Positions 56,501 to 64,000 of a stretch of 64,000 nt of DNA are shown in pieces. A program made the position numbers and the translations under genes. Numbering within the stretch: position 1 is the stretch's first letter; every line of letters begins with the position of its first letter. The notes beneath the pieces are model-generated. The model did not search any database. It saw nothing but the letters and a program-made list of their open reading frames with translations, and was not told the DNA's origin. Source of the stretch: Aedes albopictus (lineage: Eukaryota > Arthropoda > Insecta > Diptera > Culicidae); NCBI RefSeq assembly GCF_035046485.1, contig NC_085138.1, positions 360,037,238 to 360,101,237 on the forward strand, in the 5' to 3' direction.

Positions 56501-57997
56501 CCAATGTTGGTTCACATAATGGACCAAAAGGAGCTGGGTCCTGGCGATGGACCTATCGGGTTGATCTTGGCACCTACGCGTGAGTTGTCGTTGCAAATCT
56601 ACCAGGAAGCCAAGAAGTTCGGCAAGATCTACAACATTAGCGTGTGTTGCTGCTATGGAGGAGGATCCAAGTGGGAGCAGAGCAAAGCCCTGGAAATGGG
56701 GGCTGAGATTGTGGTGGCCACTCCGGGTCGAATGATCGACATGGTAAAGATGAAGGCCACCAACTTGCAACGTGTGACCTACTTGGTGCTGGACGAAGCC
56801 GACCGGATGTTCAATCTGGGCTTTGAACCGCAGGTTCGTTCCATCTGCAATCATGTCCGCCCGGATCGCCAGACAATGCTTTTCAGTGCTACGTTCAAGA
56901 AACGTATCGAAAGGTTGGCCCGCGATGTGCTGACCGATCCGGTGCGAATCATCCACGGAGACTTGGGTGAAGCCAACGAGGATATTACTCAGCATGTGAT
57001 TGTCATGAAAGATCCGACCCAGAAGTGGAACTGGCTGCTGGCGAAGATGGTGGAGCTTCTGTCCGAGGGAACGGTGTTGATCTTTGTTACCAAGAAAGCA
57101 GATGCCGAACAGGTGAGTCTTCGATAATAGCAAGTTACAAAAAATACTTGATTGTAATTAAAAAATCCTCAAATTTGTAAAATGCTGTTCTTATATTCAT
57201 GTTCATATTTGCAGGTCGCCAATAACCTGCGCCTGAAAGAGTACGATCCGGTGCTGTTGCATGGTGACATGGACCAAGCTGATCGTAACGTGGTCATCAC
57301 TCGGTTCCGAAAGCGTGATGTGGAAATTATGGTGGCCACCGATGTGGCCGCCCGTGGTCTCGATATTCCCCACATCAAAAACGTGGTCAACTATGACATC
57401 GCCCGGGACATTGACACCCACACCCATCGCGTCGGAAGAACTGGCCGTGCCGGTGAAAAGGGTACCGCTTACACTTTGGTGGTGGACAAGGATAAGGAAT
57501 TTGCCGGACACTTGGTACGAAATCTGGAGGGTGCGAATCAGGAAGTTCCCGATGAGCTGATGAAGCTGGCGATGCAGAGCTCGTGGTTCAGGAATTCGCG
57601 CTTCAAGAACAATAATAAGGGCAAGAACCTGAACGTAGGTGGTGCAGGGTTGGGCTTCCGTTGTCGGCCGGTTCCCAGTGGTCCATTGAAGCCTTCGGAT
57701 GGGCCGTCATCTTCTTCGTCATCGGCTGGCGGAAGTGGCTGGAAGGGACCCGTTACGGATCGTCTTACAGCTATGCGCGACACATTCAAGGCCCAATATA
57801 ATGCACAATTCAAAGCATCCTCCGATAGGACCTGGGAAAATACTCTTCCCGAAGGAGGGGTCTTTGCGAAGCCTAACATGTCGGGTTTCGTTCCCGCGTC
57901 CTCCAGCAGTGAAGCAAATGATGAAGAACCCCAAAGAGAGTATTCGCAAGACGGAGAAGAAGAACGGCCTCGTAAGAAGAAAAGTAGATGGAATTAA
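44273..57997 (+). CDS. DDX42: ATP-dependent RNA helicase DDX42 (SF3b-associated), spliced
   Basis: Exons 44273-44589, 44649-44730, 44892-45061, 56053-57112 and 57215-57997 join in phase to 803 aa. DDX42 is a nuclear DEAD-box protein associated with SF3b of the U2 snRNP. The N-terminus is Gln-rich, then acidic. The DPLPPIDHSEIDY and FEKNFYN blocks precede FAHFGFDEQL and the Q motif YTQPTPIQ (about 303-310). Helicase motifs in order: AKTGSGKT 327-334, PTRE 364-367, TPGR 413-416, DEAD 437-440, SAT 468-470, ARGLD 589-593, HRVGRTGR 614-621. A Gly/Ser-rich tail ends KKKSRWN. It is shorter than human DDX42 (938 aa), mainly in the tail. Intron 3 is 11 kb of nested transposons. AATAAA at 58186 marks the likely 3' end. 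Confidence 0.96.
44649..44730 (+). CDS. DDX42: DDX42 exon 2
   Basis: The acceptor GTTTTCAG joins in phase to give YFDDDDETGQQLDYIPAPGS and SASGTQ. The donor is GTAAGT. Confidence 0.9.
44892..45061 (+). CDS. DDX42: DDX42 exon 3
   Basis: It encodes KSDDEEDEDDPLDAFMAGIN then AQVEREKKK, the DPLDAFM signature shared by DDX42/DDX46 helicases. The acceptor pyrimidine tract is weak (TGCTGTGAAG), but the frame and homology support it. The donor is GTGAGT. Confidence 0.85.
45185..46232 (-). pseudogene. LINE Pol 3' portion, split by an LTR element
   Basis: The minus strand encodes FAVPLLTYSFGVVKWTKTDL, VTLPRAVGGRDVTNIQAL and, lower down, NRPDIVVYDKRIK. This order is the post-catalytic and C-terminal region of an insect LINE polymerase. 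Coding resumes at 51724 with GNKINAINT, so the element was cut at GGTGT by the LTR insertion. Stops show it was already decayed. Confidence 0.82.
46233..46420 (+). repeat. 5' LTR
   Basis: The 188 bp repeat has TG...CA ends and contains AATAAA near 46404. No difference from the 3' LTR was seen by eye. Confidence 0.9.
46421..48171. other. LTR element interior, left part
   Basis: After the primer-binding-like site there is no gag-like frame. The stretch is AT-rich with poly-T/A runs. Short open frames lack domains. Confidence 0.6.
48172..49125. repeat. Minisatellite, about 60 bp unit, roughly 15 copies
   Basis: Units read AGTCCACAGCGTGTCCGGAT then GACCGCACCC, TAATAATTGTCTCTTGGCGA and CAAAAAAAA. 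Variants replace ACCCTAATAATT with ATCTTTGTAATT. A few units are truncated near 48774 and 48985. The long antisense frames (for example 48463-49011) simply translate the repeat. Confidence 0.95.
49290..49800 (+). pseudogene. LINE Pol fragment inside the LTR element
   Basis: It encodes LGFADDINLIGIDRM-like residues (catalytic FADD), then a MISGRDRGRPSS stretch and MFEVIEEFVYLGTLVT, which is LINE reverse transcriptase. Frames are broken. It must have been picked up by, or inserted into, the LTR element. Confidence 0.72.
49801..50733. other. LTR element interior, right part
   Basis: No coding domain is recognised. The stretch ends with poly-A runs and the purine tract before the 3' LTR. Confidence 0.5.
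50734..50921 (+). repeat. 3' LTR
   Basis: It is identical by eye to the 5' LTR over 188 bp. Its last bases form part of the target of the foldback element that starts at 50923. Confidence 0.9.
50923..51716. mobile_element. Foldback-like element with 8 bp duplication GCGCACAG
   Basis: It starts TAGTATGGGACAAACATC and ends TGTCCCATACTA, with arms of more than 300 bp. GCGCACAG stands at 50915-50922 and 51717-51724. The loop contains TGCTGCTG-rich sequence. It is related to the 1745 and 4043 copies. It landed across the 3' LTR edge, so it is the youngest of three nested insertions. Confidence 0.93.
51724..53165 (-). pseudogene. LINE Pol 5' portion, other half of 45185-46232
   Basis: Minus-strand frames near 51724-51920 encode RGMRHTAIKKELQGQ and GNKINAINT, joining the remainder across the LTR. 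At 52356-52742 an ENRIATLRTTIVRLTQHKQG block matches the region ahead of the polymerase in such LINEs. The catalytic core between them seems deleted. Confidence 0.72.
53174..54630. mobile_element. hAT-like element with 8 bp duplication ATTATGAG
   Basis: It starts CAGGGATGGGAAATGGCAT and ends with the inverse of CAGGGATGGAAAATGACGC. ATTATGAG flanks both ends (53166-53173, 54631-54638). The 8 bp duplication and CAGGG termini fit hAT. The interior has exon-like minus-strand frames (53592-54180), but no transposase core is recognised. Confidence 0.88.
53592..54182 (-). pseudogene. Exon-like frames inside the hAT element
   Basis: Minus-strand segments at about 54182-54110 and 54045-53600 are separated by an AT-rich, intron-like gap with GTATGT and TTTCAG borders. 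They encode an acidic, Ser/Thr-rich product (PTDDDDDQGNQT type) with a frameshift. It may be the 5' part of a transposase gene or captured host exons; neither is proven. Confidence 0.35.
54686..55112. mobile_element. 427 bp hAT-like MITE with 8 bp duplication CATAGTAG
   Basis: It starts TAGACGTGTGCGCCG and ends with the inverse of TAGAGGTGTGCGCCG. CATAGTAG flanks both ends (54678-54685, 55113-55120). CGGCG-rich subterminal runs (CGCCGCCGCC near 54890, GGCGCGGCGC near 55085) are notable in this AT-rich intron. Confidence 0.9.
55121..55690 (-). pseudogene. LINE Pol C-terminal fragment
   Basis: The minus strand encodes ETVEEFVYLGSLVIADND near 55660, then RPVVIYGHEACTLRAEDQ and WRRRMNHELHHL, and ends RWVDQVEDDLRTI with RNWRHTAMDRVEWR. 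This is the usual C-terminal half of a LINE reverse transcriptase, truncated at its 5' side. Confidence 0.85.
56053..57112 (+). CDS. DDX42: DDX42 exon 4 (first helicase domain)
   Basis: The acceptor CCGTTCCAG joins in phase to YMEENPTAGLQDGDGSDAE. The exon carries the Q motif through SAT and ends VTKKADAEQ before GTGAGT. A 366-codon antisense frame here is a shadow. Confidence 0.97.
57215..57997 (+). CDS. DDX42: DDX42 exon 5 (second helicase domain and tail)
   Basis: The acceptor ATATTTGCAG leads to VANNLRLKEYDPVLLHGDMD, VATDVAARGLDIP and HTHRVGRTGRAGEKG. The WFRNSRFK and LGFR blocks follow before the Gly/Ser tail. TAA at 57995-57997 ends it. Confidence 0.97.
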   Translation, partial: VANNLRLKEYDPVLLHGDMDQADRNVVITRFRKRDVEIMVATDVAARGLDIPHIKNVVNYDIARDIDTHTHRVGRTGRAGEKGTAYTLVVDKDKEFAGHLVRNLEGANQEVPDELMKLAMQSSWFRNSRFKNNNKGKNLNVGGAGLGFRCRPVPSGPLKPSDGPSSSSSSAGGSGWKGPVTDRLTAMRDTFKAQYNAQFKASSDRTWENTLPEGGVFAKPNMSGFVPASSSSEANDEEPQREYSQDGEEERPRKKKSRWN

Positions 57998-58383
57998 TTT
58001 GCATGAGAAATACCCGAAAAATGCTTAAGGTTGTACGCGATCGTGTCGTTGTGTGGTTTCTGTGTTTAGGTATGCTCCATGGCAGTTCTATATGTGTCAA
58101 TTGTAGATGGCCGATATTCCCCGAAATTGAGCAAGAGTGTGGAAGGATAGTTTAAATTTCTGCGATTACTCCGCATTATGAGCAAAATAAAGTCTTCATT
58201 ACTATTTCTGTCCGAAATGTAGAATAACTTTCGTGGTAAAAAGAAAATTCCCTGTTCCATGTATGTTCCAATAAACCCAACGAAGATTTCTCCTTACAAA
58301 TGTGTCCTTGTGCTGGGTCTTATCGACTTGTAAAAGGCGAGATTCGCCTCATTCGAGTCGAGCTGCGTCACTTCACTCCCCTC
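57998..58383 (+). other. DDX42 3' untranslated region
   Basis: AATAAA at 58186-58191 is the best poly-A signal, with a second at about 58270. No further coding is seen before the MITE at 58384. Confidence 0.6.
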
Positions 58384-59227
58384 CACATTGGTCGGGCTCC
58401 ATACAAAGGGGCGGCCAAAACTCTCAAAAAACGATATTGATATTTTTAAACTTTATTTCACCTTATAACAAAGTTAATGTATTGTACTTTTATGATTCTT
58501 AATTAAAAGCATACCAGCTTTTGTATTTCAATGACATTTTCACTGCCAAAGTGGCCTAAGTCATAAAATTGAAAAATGAATTATTCGAAAAAAGTAAAAT
58601 AATAATATTTTGAGAATGGAATATATGTTTTAAGTTATCCAGCATATGAAAGCTTGTTATTGGACTGTTTGAATGCACGTATGGTGAAAAATTAATATGT
58701 CACAAAACTTTTCAAATTTTCATATATTGTACCTTAGAAATTTTGGTAATTTTTAAGTTAAAAAACGGTTCGTGTCGTCACGTGTCGCCGCAATTTCGAA
58801 TAGTACATCTTAAACATCATGCTTAGAGCTGCCTAAAAACGTTTAAATATTTTGCAGAAATTTGCAGTTTTTCAAATTAGAGCTATTTAAAAAAGTCATG
58901 TTTTTTCATATATTTTACGATATTTTTCCATTTTTTACTGAAATAAAATTTATCTTTCCACATTTTTCACACGTTTTGAACAAACTTGATTGGATTTGAT
59001 CGGAAGATGATCATTTATTTAAATTCGAATTGATTTTCTAACAAAAAACGCAAAAAATATGGGGTTTACTGATTTTCACCGTTTTTGAAATTATTGAAAT
59101 TACGTAATTTTTGAATATCCCTTTTTAAACACTAAAAATACTATATAACATATCTAGGCAACCTATAACTTCGATTAAACACATAAAAAAAGTTTTGGCC
59201 GAACTTCATCTTTTTCCGACCATTGTG
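58384..59227. mobile_element. 844 bp element with CACANTGGTCGG ends and 5 bp duplication CCCTC
   Basis: It starts CACATTGGTCGG and ends with the inverse of CACAATGGTCGG; a second matching block, GGCCAAAAC, lies 25 bp in. CCCTC flanks both ends (58379-58383, 59228-59232). The interior is AT-rich and non-coding. Confidence 0.75.
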
Positions 59228-59426
59228 CCCTCGTAGAATAGGTAATCATAATCATCCTGGCACAAACATCGTCACGGAAACATAATCGCCCAATGCTAAC
59301 CAAACTGTGTTACGCAAACCACTCAGTAGGTGGCGGTAGTGAGCAAACGTCAAACAGGAGCAAAAACGATACGAGCGCCGTGACCGAGCGATTTGCGAAC
59401 TACAAAACATTTGAACTAACCGTTAA

Positions 59427-60208
59427 CCCTTTATAAGGCAGTGGCAACTATATTGCCACCTACTATTGTATTTTTTTCTGTTTTATAACAATTTATTTCG
59501 AACTTTCTTTTTGGTTAACGCAAAATTGGGATTACTAACAACGCCTGGTATTTTTTTTGGTACTAAACAAAGCTTTAACAACAATTTGGGAGCCATTTGT
59601 AGCTTTAAAAATGGCTAAATTTGACCGCGTGAAGAAAATTAGCTCAAACTTATTGCACAGACAAACAGACATAACACTCTGATAATTCGCATCGGACACC
59701 GATTAAATGGCCCATTTAAAAATATGTTAGTTGGCCAACTGACCACCCGTGGCACTCGCATCGCTTTTGCTCGAGTTTAACGTTTGCCCACTACCGCCAC
59801 CTAGTTGATGGTCGGCCAAACTCAGTCCTTTTAGCATTGGGCGAACATGTTTCTGTGACTATGATTTGATTCGAAAAATGTTCGAAGAGTTACGTCTGTT
59901 TGTCTGTGCTTATTGTAAAATTATGGATTTGGCAAATATTTTAAGAAATAATAAAATTATTGGTTGACATGAGATGAAATACAACGTTTATATTATGGGT
60001 TAAACCCTAATCTACTCTCTTTTCCGGTTTTTTGTCGAAGTCAAATGAAGAAAAGTACCCTAAACGGGCAGTGGCAACTATATTGCCACCTAGATTTTAG
60101 AGAGTTTCTTTCAAATAAAAATTGTTTTGTACATGTAATCATGTATATAATCATTTCCATAATAGTATGCGTTGACAACTCTTCTAGTTTTCTTGGCCCT
60201 ATAAAGGG
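59427..60208. mobile_element. TTAA-flanked element with CCCTTTATA ends
   Basis: It starts CCCTTTATAAGGCAGTGGCA and ends with the inverse of CCCTTTATAGGGCC, with TTAA at 59423-59426 and 60209-60212. TTAA targeting and CCC termini recall piggyBac. A MITE (59656-59908) is nested inside, and a second GGCAGTGGCAACTATATTGC block recurs near 60070. Confidence 0.78.
59656..59908. mobile_element. 253 bp MITE with 7 bp duplication CTTATTG
   Basis: It starts CACAGACAAACAGACATAAC and ends TTACGTCTGTTTGTCTGTG. CTTATTG is at 59649-59655 and 59909-59915. It is related to 21241-21484 and shares a CTACC-CCACCT phrase inside. Confidence 0.85.
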
Positions 60209-60310
60209 TTAAAAAGTATAACGATGAGAAGTGAGTAGAGTGAGACGTCTGTTTGTTTGTGATCCTGGTTTCTCCATGGAAGTCCATGAAGCTGCAGTTA
60301 GCTGTTAGTA

Positions 60311-62259
60311 CACAGGGTCAAATATTTGTCCGAAAAAAAACAATGCTCAAACATATTGTTTGACTCGATCGAATTTTCAGTGTCAAACTCAAGGTCAAAC
60401 TGATGTTGTCCCTGATAAAAAATATCATAAAAATACGATAAATTTTATTGTTACAACACCATTTTTTCGAAAATATTCACCATTAAACGTATTGTAATTT
60501 ACACAGCACACTCACCATCACCCCTATTGTTCTATACCATTCGGCGAATGGTAAATGGCACTTTTACAATAAAAAATGGTGGTCGTTATGTATCTTAACC
60601 ATAAAATTTTGAGAAAATTTTCATACACTTTTTCGCGAAAAACAATAGAATGTATTGTGTTTTTATGAGACATTTTTAGGGCAATTTTCAAAAGAAAACA
60701 ATATATCTTAATGTTTTTTCATTGTTCTTACAATACAAATACAATTAATTGAATGGCGTCAAATGAATCGTTGTTACAATAAAAATACAATAATATTTGT
60801 TGTTGTTTGTAAGCAGTTTCCGCTTTTGAAAATCCATAAAATTTATATTTTCCGCTAACATTTATATCCAGCATTTACGAGCACTAACGGCCGCCAGAAT
60901 GATATGCACATTTTAGGATAAGAATCAAACACTCTGATGTCTGTCTGGTATGTATTGCTTGGCAGCTGTTGATAAGATCTATCTTCAATCTTTTCAAATA
61001 ACTGCCAAATATCACAAGTCAGACCTCAGGTCGTATGATCCATACCATAAATCGTTCACAATTCATGTGGCCATTAGTATCTGTAAATGCTGGGGAAAAA
61101 TGTTAACAAGAAATATGAATTCTCTGGTTTTTCAAAGGCGAAATCTGTTTACATAACAACAAATATTATTGCATGTTTATTTTAGCATCGGTTCAATTGA
61201 CCCCATTAAACTAATTGTATTTGTATTGTGATCAATGATAGTTTACTATTTACTAGATTCCTTTAATTGGAAAACATTAGAAAAATCATTGTTCATCTTT
61301 TTCTTGTCGTAACATCCTCACTTGGCTAAAACCTGATTTTCAGCTAGTTTTCTATAAGTACTTCCTCAGTTATTCATTGAGAGCTTCCTCTGCCAACACG
61401 GTTTGACGTCTGTCAGTCGTTGAAGCTTAAGCGAAACATCTATTGTATTCAAATTTATTATGCCTCTCAAGAAAAATCAGAATATGGCGATTATCTGCCT
61501 CTTTCTTTTGATATCAGCGCGACAGTCACTAATCATAACAGCGTCACCAGATTTAAAAGTATATAATTCCACTATATGGGGTTTGCCAGCAAGAACACTC
61601 ATTCCACTGAGCTACTCTTGCCGTTCGTCACAAATACATTCGAAAACATCTGTCACTTCGCGAAACCCACGTGCTTTTGTTTTTGGCGGGAACACTTTTT
61701 CTTCTGTTTTGCCTTGCGACTGTCATGCGGCGGTATGCCTTGCGAGCGTACGACCGCCGCAGGACTCTAATAAAAGATAAGCGCGACAATAAAACGAAAA
61801 CTATAAAAAATATGTCAAGTGATTTTGTATTTGATTATACATACAAACATGATTCAACCAACAATAATATTTATTGTTATTTATTTGTTACGAATTGTTT
61901 TTAAGTGTAATTGACAAATAAACTCTTTTTTAATAAGAAGTCCATGAGAACTTTGCAGGTACTTTTGCAACTATTTAAAAAAAACTTAAATTAATTTTTA
62001 CTGATAGTAACTTAAAATTATTATAGAACTATTGAAAAACAATCGAATCAATTAATCACTAATAAAGCTAATGTTCACTTATTGTACGAACTATATGGGT
62101 TTGAATTCTATTGTAAAAAGTAACAATATATCTACTATGTGTTTTATTGTGAACAATAAAACCAGTCATATGTTAATAATATTTACCATGTGATGAATGG
62201 TAATTTTTTATCCGGGGTTACTTGAGTTTTTTTTTCATTGTCAAATATTTGACCCTGTG
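60311..62259. mobile_element. 1.95 kb TA-flanked element with CACAGGGTCAAATATTTG ends
   Basis: It starts CACAGGGTCAAATATTTGTC and ends ATTTGACCCTGTG, with TA outside both ends (60309-60310, 62260-62261). The interior is AT-rich and contains many ACAATA words and a SINE fragment at about 61298-61400. A 106-codon frame at 61460 has no known domain. Confidence 0.82.
61298..61400 (-). mobile_element. SINE fragment
   Basis: TTGTCGTAACATCCTCACTT through GAGAGCTTCCTCTGCCAA matches the tail-proximal body of the SINEs at 16574 and 36147 with about 20% divergence. The tRNA head is missing. Confidence 0.65.
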
Positions 62260-62261
62260 TA

Positions 62262-62390
62262 CACAGGGTCAAATATTTGACAAGGAAAGAACTCAAGAAA
62301 CAACATCAGTTTGACACTAATGAAAATTCGATCGAGTCAAACAAGATGTTTGAGCATTGGTTTGTTTTTGGACAAATATTTGACCCTGTG
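62262..62390. mobile_element. 129 bp MITE abutting the previous element
   Basis: It has the same CACAGGGTCAAATATTTG ends and shares one TA (62260-62261) with its larger neighbour; TA follows at 62391-62392. Its two halves match the opposite ends of the 1.95 kb element, so it is an internal-deletion derivative in the reverse orientation. Confidence 0.88.
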
Positions 62391-62689
62391 TACTATCAGC
62401 TTAAGTATCATCAGATTTCAGCGGAAATCATCCAACTCCTTTTGGATGTCAAGACTTTTTTTCCTTCCGCTTGGTGCATCAATCAATATCAAACCGTCCG
62501 GACATTTTTTTTTAGACATGGTACCCGATACGCCATTCTTGAAAAGTACTCCGCTTCGCTGTTTAGAACAGAATCGACGCACCGAAATCCCCCTACGCGA
62601 TTTTGGGCACAAACGAGCGTTCTTGCAGTGCTGTCGCGCATTATTGCAGTTTTGACAGTGCCGTCGTTGGCTTCGCGCCAGAAATTCCC

Positions 62690-63191
62690 ACTCGCGGGTT
62701 TGTTTTCATGTGTTTCTCGCTCGACTTGGTGGTGGTTCGAACTTTTCTAGCTGAGCTCTCTAAAATTGTTGAAATTTTCCTGTGAAATTCGAATTATTCC
62801 TTGGAAATTGTTGTGGAAAATGTTGTGCAAGTAAAGAACGCACCGAAATCTAGTGAAGAATTGCGAAATAGAGCCAGTTGTTGAGGAGTTAGTTGATTGC
62901 TAAGTTTGACGATTCTAGAGCCATCGGAAGTGCGCAACAAGTCATCAGCACTTAACTTGAAGCAAACAGAATTGAGTTTTAAGCAAGTTTTTCCATCAAA
63001 TGAGATAAAAAGTGATTGAATTTTGTGAACAATGCTATCATAAAGTGCGTAGGCCTAATTTGCCGAAAAAGGATTCTTGTTTTGTAAAGCAACGAAAAGC
63101 GCGGGTTCTTCCATTCTCGCTCTTGTGCCGGATCAGATTTCCTATTGGACTCGGAAATAGGCGAGGACACACCACTACTGCTGCATTTTAG
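62690..63191 (+). other. Possible non-coding 5' exon of a downstream gene
   Basis: A repeat-free stretch dense in stops ends TGCATTTTAG followed by the donor-like GTACGTAATC near 63191. Upstream DNA is GC-richer with GTTCG/TCG words. This is how a leader exon looks, but no coding or transcript evidence exists in the window. Confidence 0.3.
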
Positions 63192-63384
63192 GTACGTAAT
63201 CTATTTTTTCTCCGTGTTATTTTTATCCTTTTGCCGAGTGAGTGAATGAGTCGAATGAGTCACTCACTTGCGGATGTTTTGGTTTGGCGAAGGGTTGCCA
63301 GTTGTGCAAATTGCATATGCATCAAAACAAAGTTATTTAAACTTGATTGGAATGCAATACAATTGGGTTGTTTAGTGAATTAAA

Positions 63385-63690
63385 TATTGCCATTTTCTTT
63401 AGCTTAATCGAAAGAGCTCATTTTTCTGAGTATAAGGTGATTTTATTGCGTCCCGATTCATTTGTTTTGATGGTTAAATAAACAAAACAGTTTTAATTTC
63501 CGTGGCTAGAATGACAGTTCAATCGATGAAGTGACAGTTCGCCCCGAACAAAAAATTTTCCCCATACAAACTTTAAATGCATTTTAAAAATAGTTCCCGG
63601 GCACCGAAAATGATGAAATTTTGGATTTCGACTAATTTTTGGACGGAGATTCCGATTATGCAATAATCAGGATACCCCTAAAGAACCCAA
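63385..63690. repeat. Interspersed repeat, uninterrupted copy
   Basis: It begins near TTGCCATTTTCTTTAGCTTA and ends before the MITE at 63690. It serves as the empty-site reference for the retroposon in 41843-42310. Confidence 0.75.
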
Positions 63691-63945
63691 TTCTAGATTG
63701 AGTTTAAATAAGGGCGAAAGTAACATGAGCGAGTTCTCTTCATCGACTCTCTCTTCTTCAAATTAAAGTGACAAGATGCAAGTATTGTTGCACTTTTTTG
63801 TCATAAATCGCTAGATTGCAATGCAAGTGTAAAAAAGTTCGATTGAATTTGCATCTTGTAACTTTAATTTGCACAAGAGAGAGTCGATGAAGAGAACTCT
63901 CTCATATTACTTTCGCCCTTATTTAAACTCAATCTAGAATTATGA
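63690..63945. mobile_element. MITE with AATTCTAGATTGAGTTTAAA ends
   Basis: Inverted ends of about 65 bp share AATAAGGGCGAAAGTAA and GTTCTCTTCATCGACTCTCT. The interior also pairs (GATGCAA / TTGCATC). It is a relative of the MITE at 24759-25003. Confidence 0.8.
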
Positions 63946-64000
63946 TAATGAGCATGAGCATGAGCATAGATGACCGCACAATTCGTAGTTGCTACTCCGT

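Noticed and set aside
56033..57133. 366-codon minus-strand frame opposite DDX42 exon 4
   Set aside because: It is a shadow of the helicase exon: it ends near the same borders and the translation has no conserved motif.
61460..61780. 106-codon frame with a hydrophobic N-terminus, possible secreted protein
   Set aside because: It lies inside a TA-flanked repeat element, has no recognisable domain or supporting splice context, and overlaps other frames.

Overview
This is a eukaryotic nuclear window that looks like a culicine mosquito (Aedes-type) chromosome. The genes have GT-AG introns up to 11 kb, their products match conserved insect or animal proteins, and most of the remaining DNA is transposable elements (TEs): tRNA-headed SINEs with Feilai-like structure, BEL, Ty3/gypsy and LINE remnants, hAT, TA-target and TTAA-target inverted-repeat elements, Helitrons and foldback-like elements. 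I cannot fix the species from sequence alone.

Four host genes can be reconstructed from conserved exons and splice sites. (1) Transcription factor Dp, the E2F partner, plus strand, coding exons 10320-18638. (2) COPS9/CSNAP, the small acidic COP9 signalosome subunit, minus strand, 30848-29947. (3) HPF1, the PARP1/2 accessory factor for serine ADP-ribosylation, minus strand, 41565-31766, with an 8.4 kb intron. (4) DDX42, the SF3b-associated DEAD-box helicase, plus strand, 44273-57997, with an 11 kb intron. HPF1 and DDX42 are divergent, about 2.7 kb apart. COPS9 follows HPF1 on the same strand. Dp is separate. A non-coding 5' exon of a further plus-strand gene may lie near 62.7-63.2 kb. The four genes act in cell-cycle transcription, protein turnover, DNA-damage signalling and splicing; they do not form a pathway.

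Layout. 1-9.2 kb: a 4.3 kb near-perfect palindrome carrying mirrored gypsy integrase remnants, then gypsy and LINE debris and a duplicated 0.65 kb repeat. 9.4-19.7 kb: Dp; its introns hold a TA-flanked MITE, a SINE, a BEL fragment and a 2.3 kb foldback-like element. 19.7-29.9 kb: no host gene seen; nested MITEs, a split LINE and a TA-flanked composite element. 29.9-41.6 kb: COPS9 and HPF1; the big HPF1 intron holds Helitrons, SINEs, a LINE ORF1 fragment and a roughly 140 bp repeat. 41.6-58.3 kb: DDX42; its big intron holds a LINE cut by a young non-autonomous LTR element, a foldback element sitting on the LTR boundary, two hAT-like elements and a second LINE fragment. 58.3-64 kb: stacked MITEs, including TTAA-flanked and 7 bp-duplication families, and a dimeric TA-target insertion.

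The strongest unusual signals are architectural: the palindrome, several insertions dated relative to each other by exact target-site duplications (TSDs), a minisatellite-filled LTR element with apparently identical LTRs, a MITE carrying a tRNA-like pol III promoter, and a small retroposon with no recognised parent RNA. I found no CRISPR array, prokaryotic operon or intact autonomous transposon. Boundaries were read by eye.
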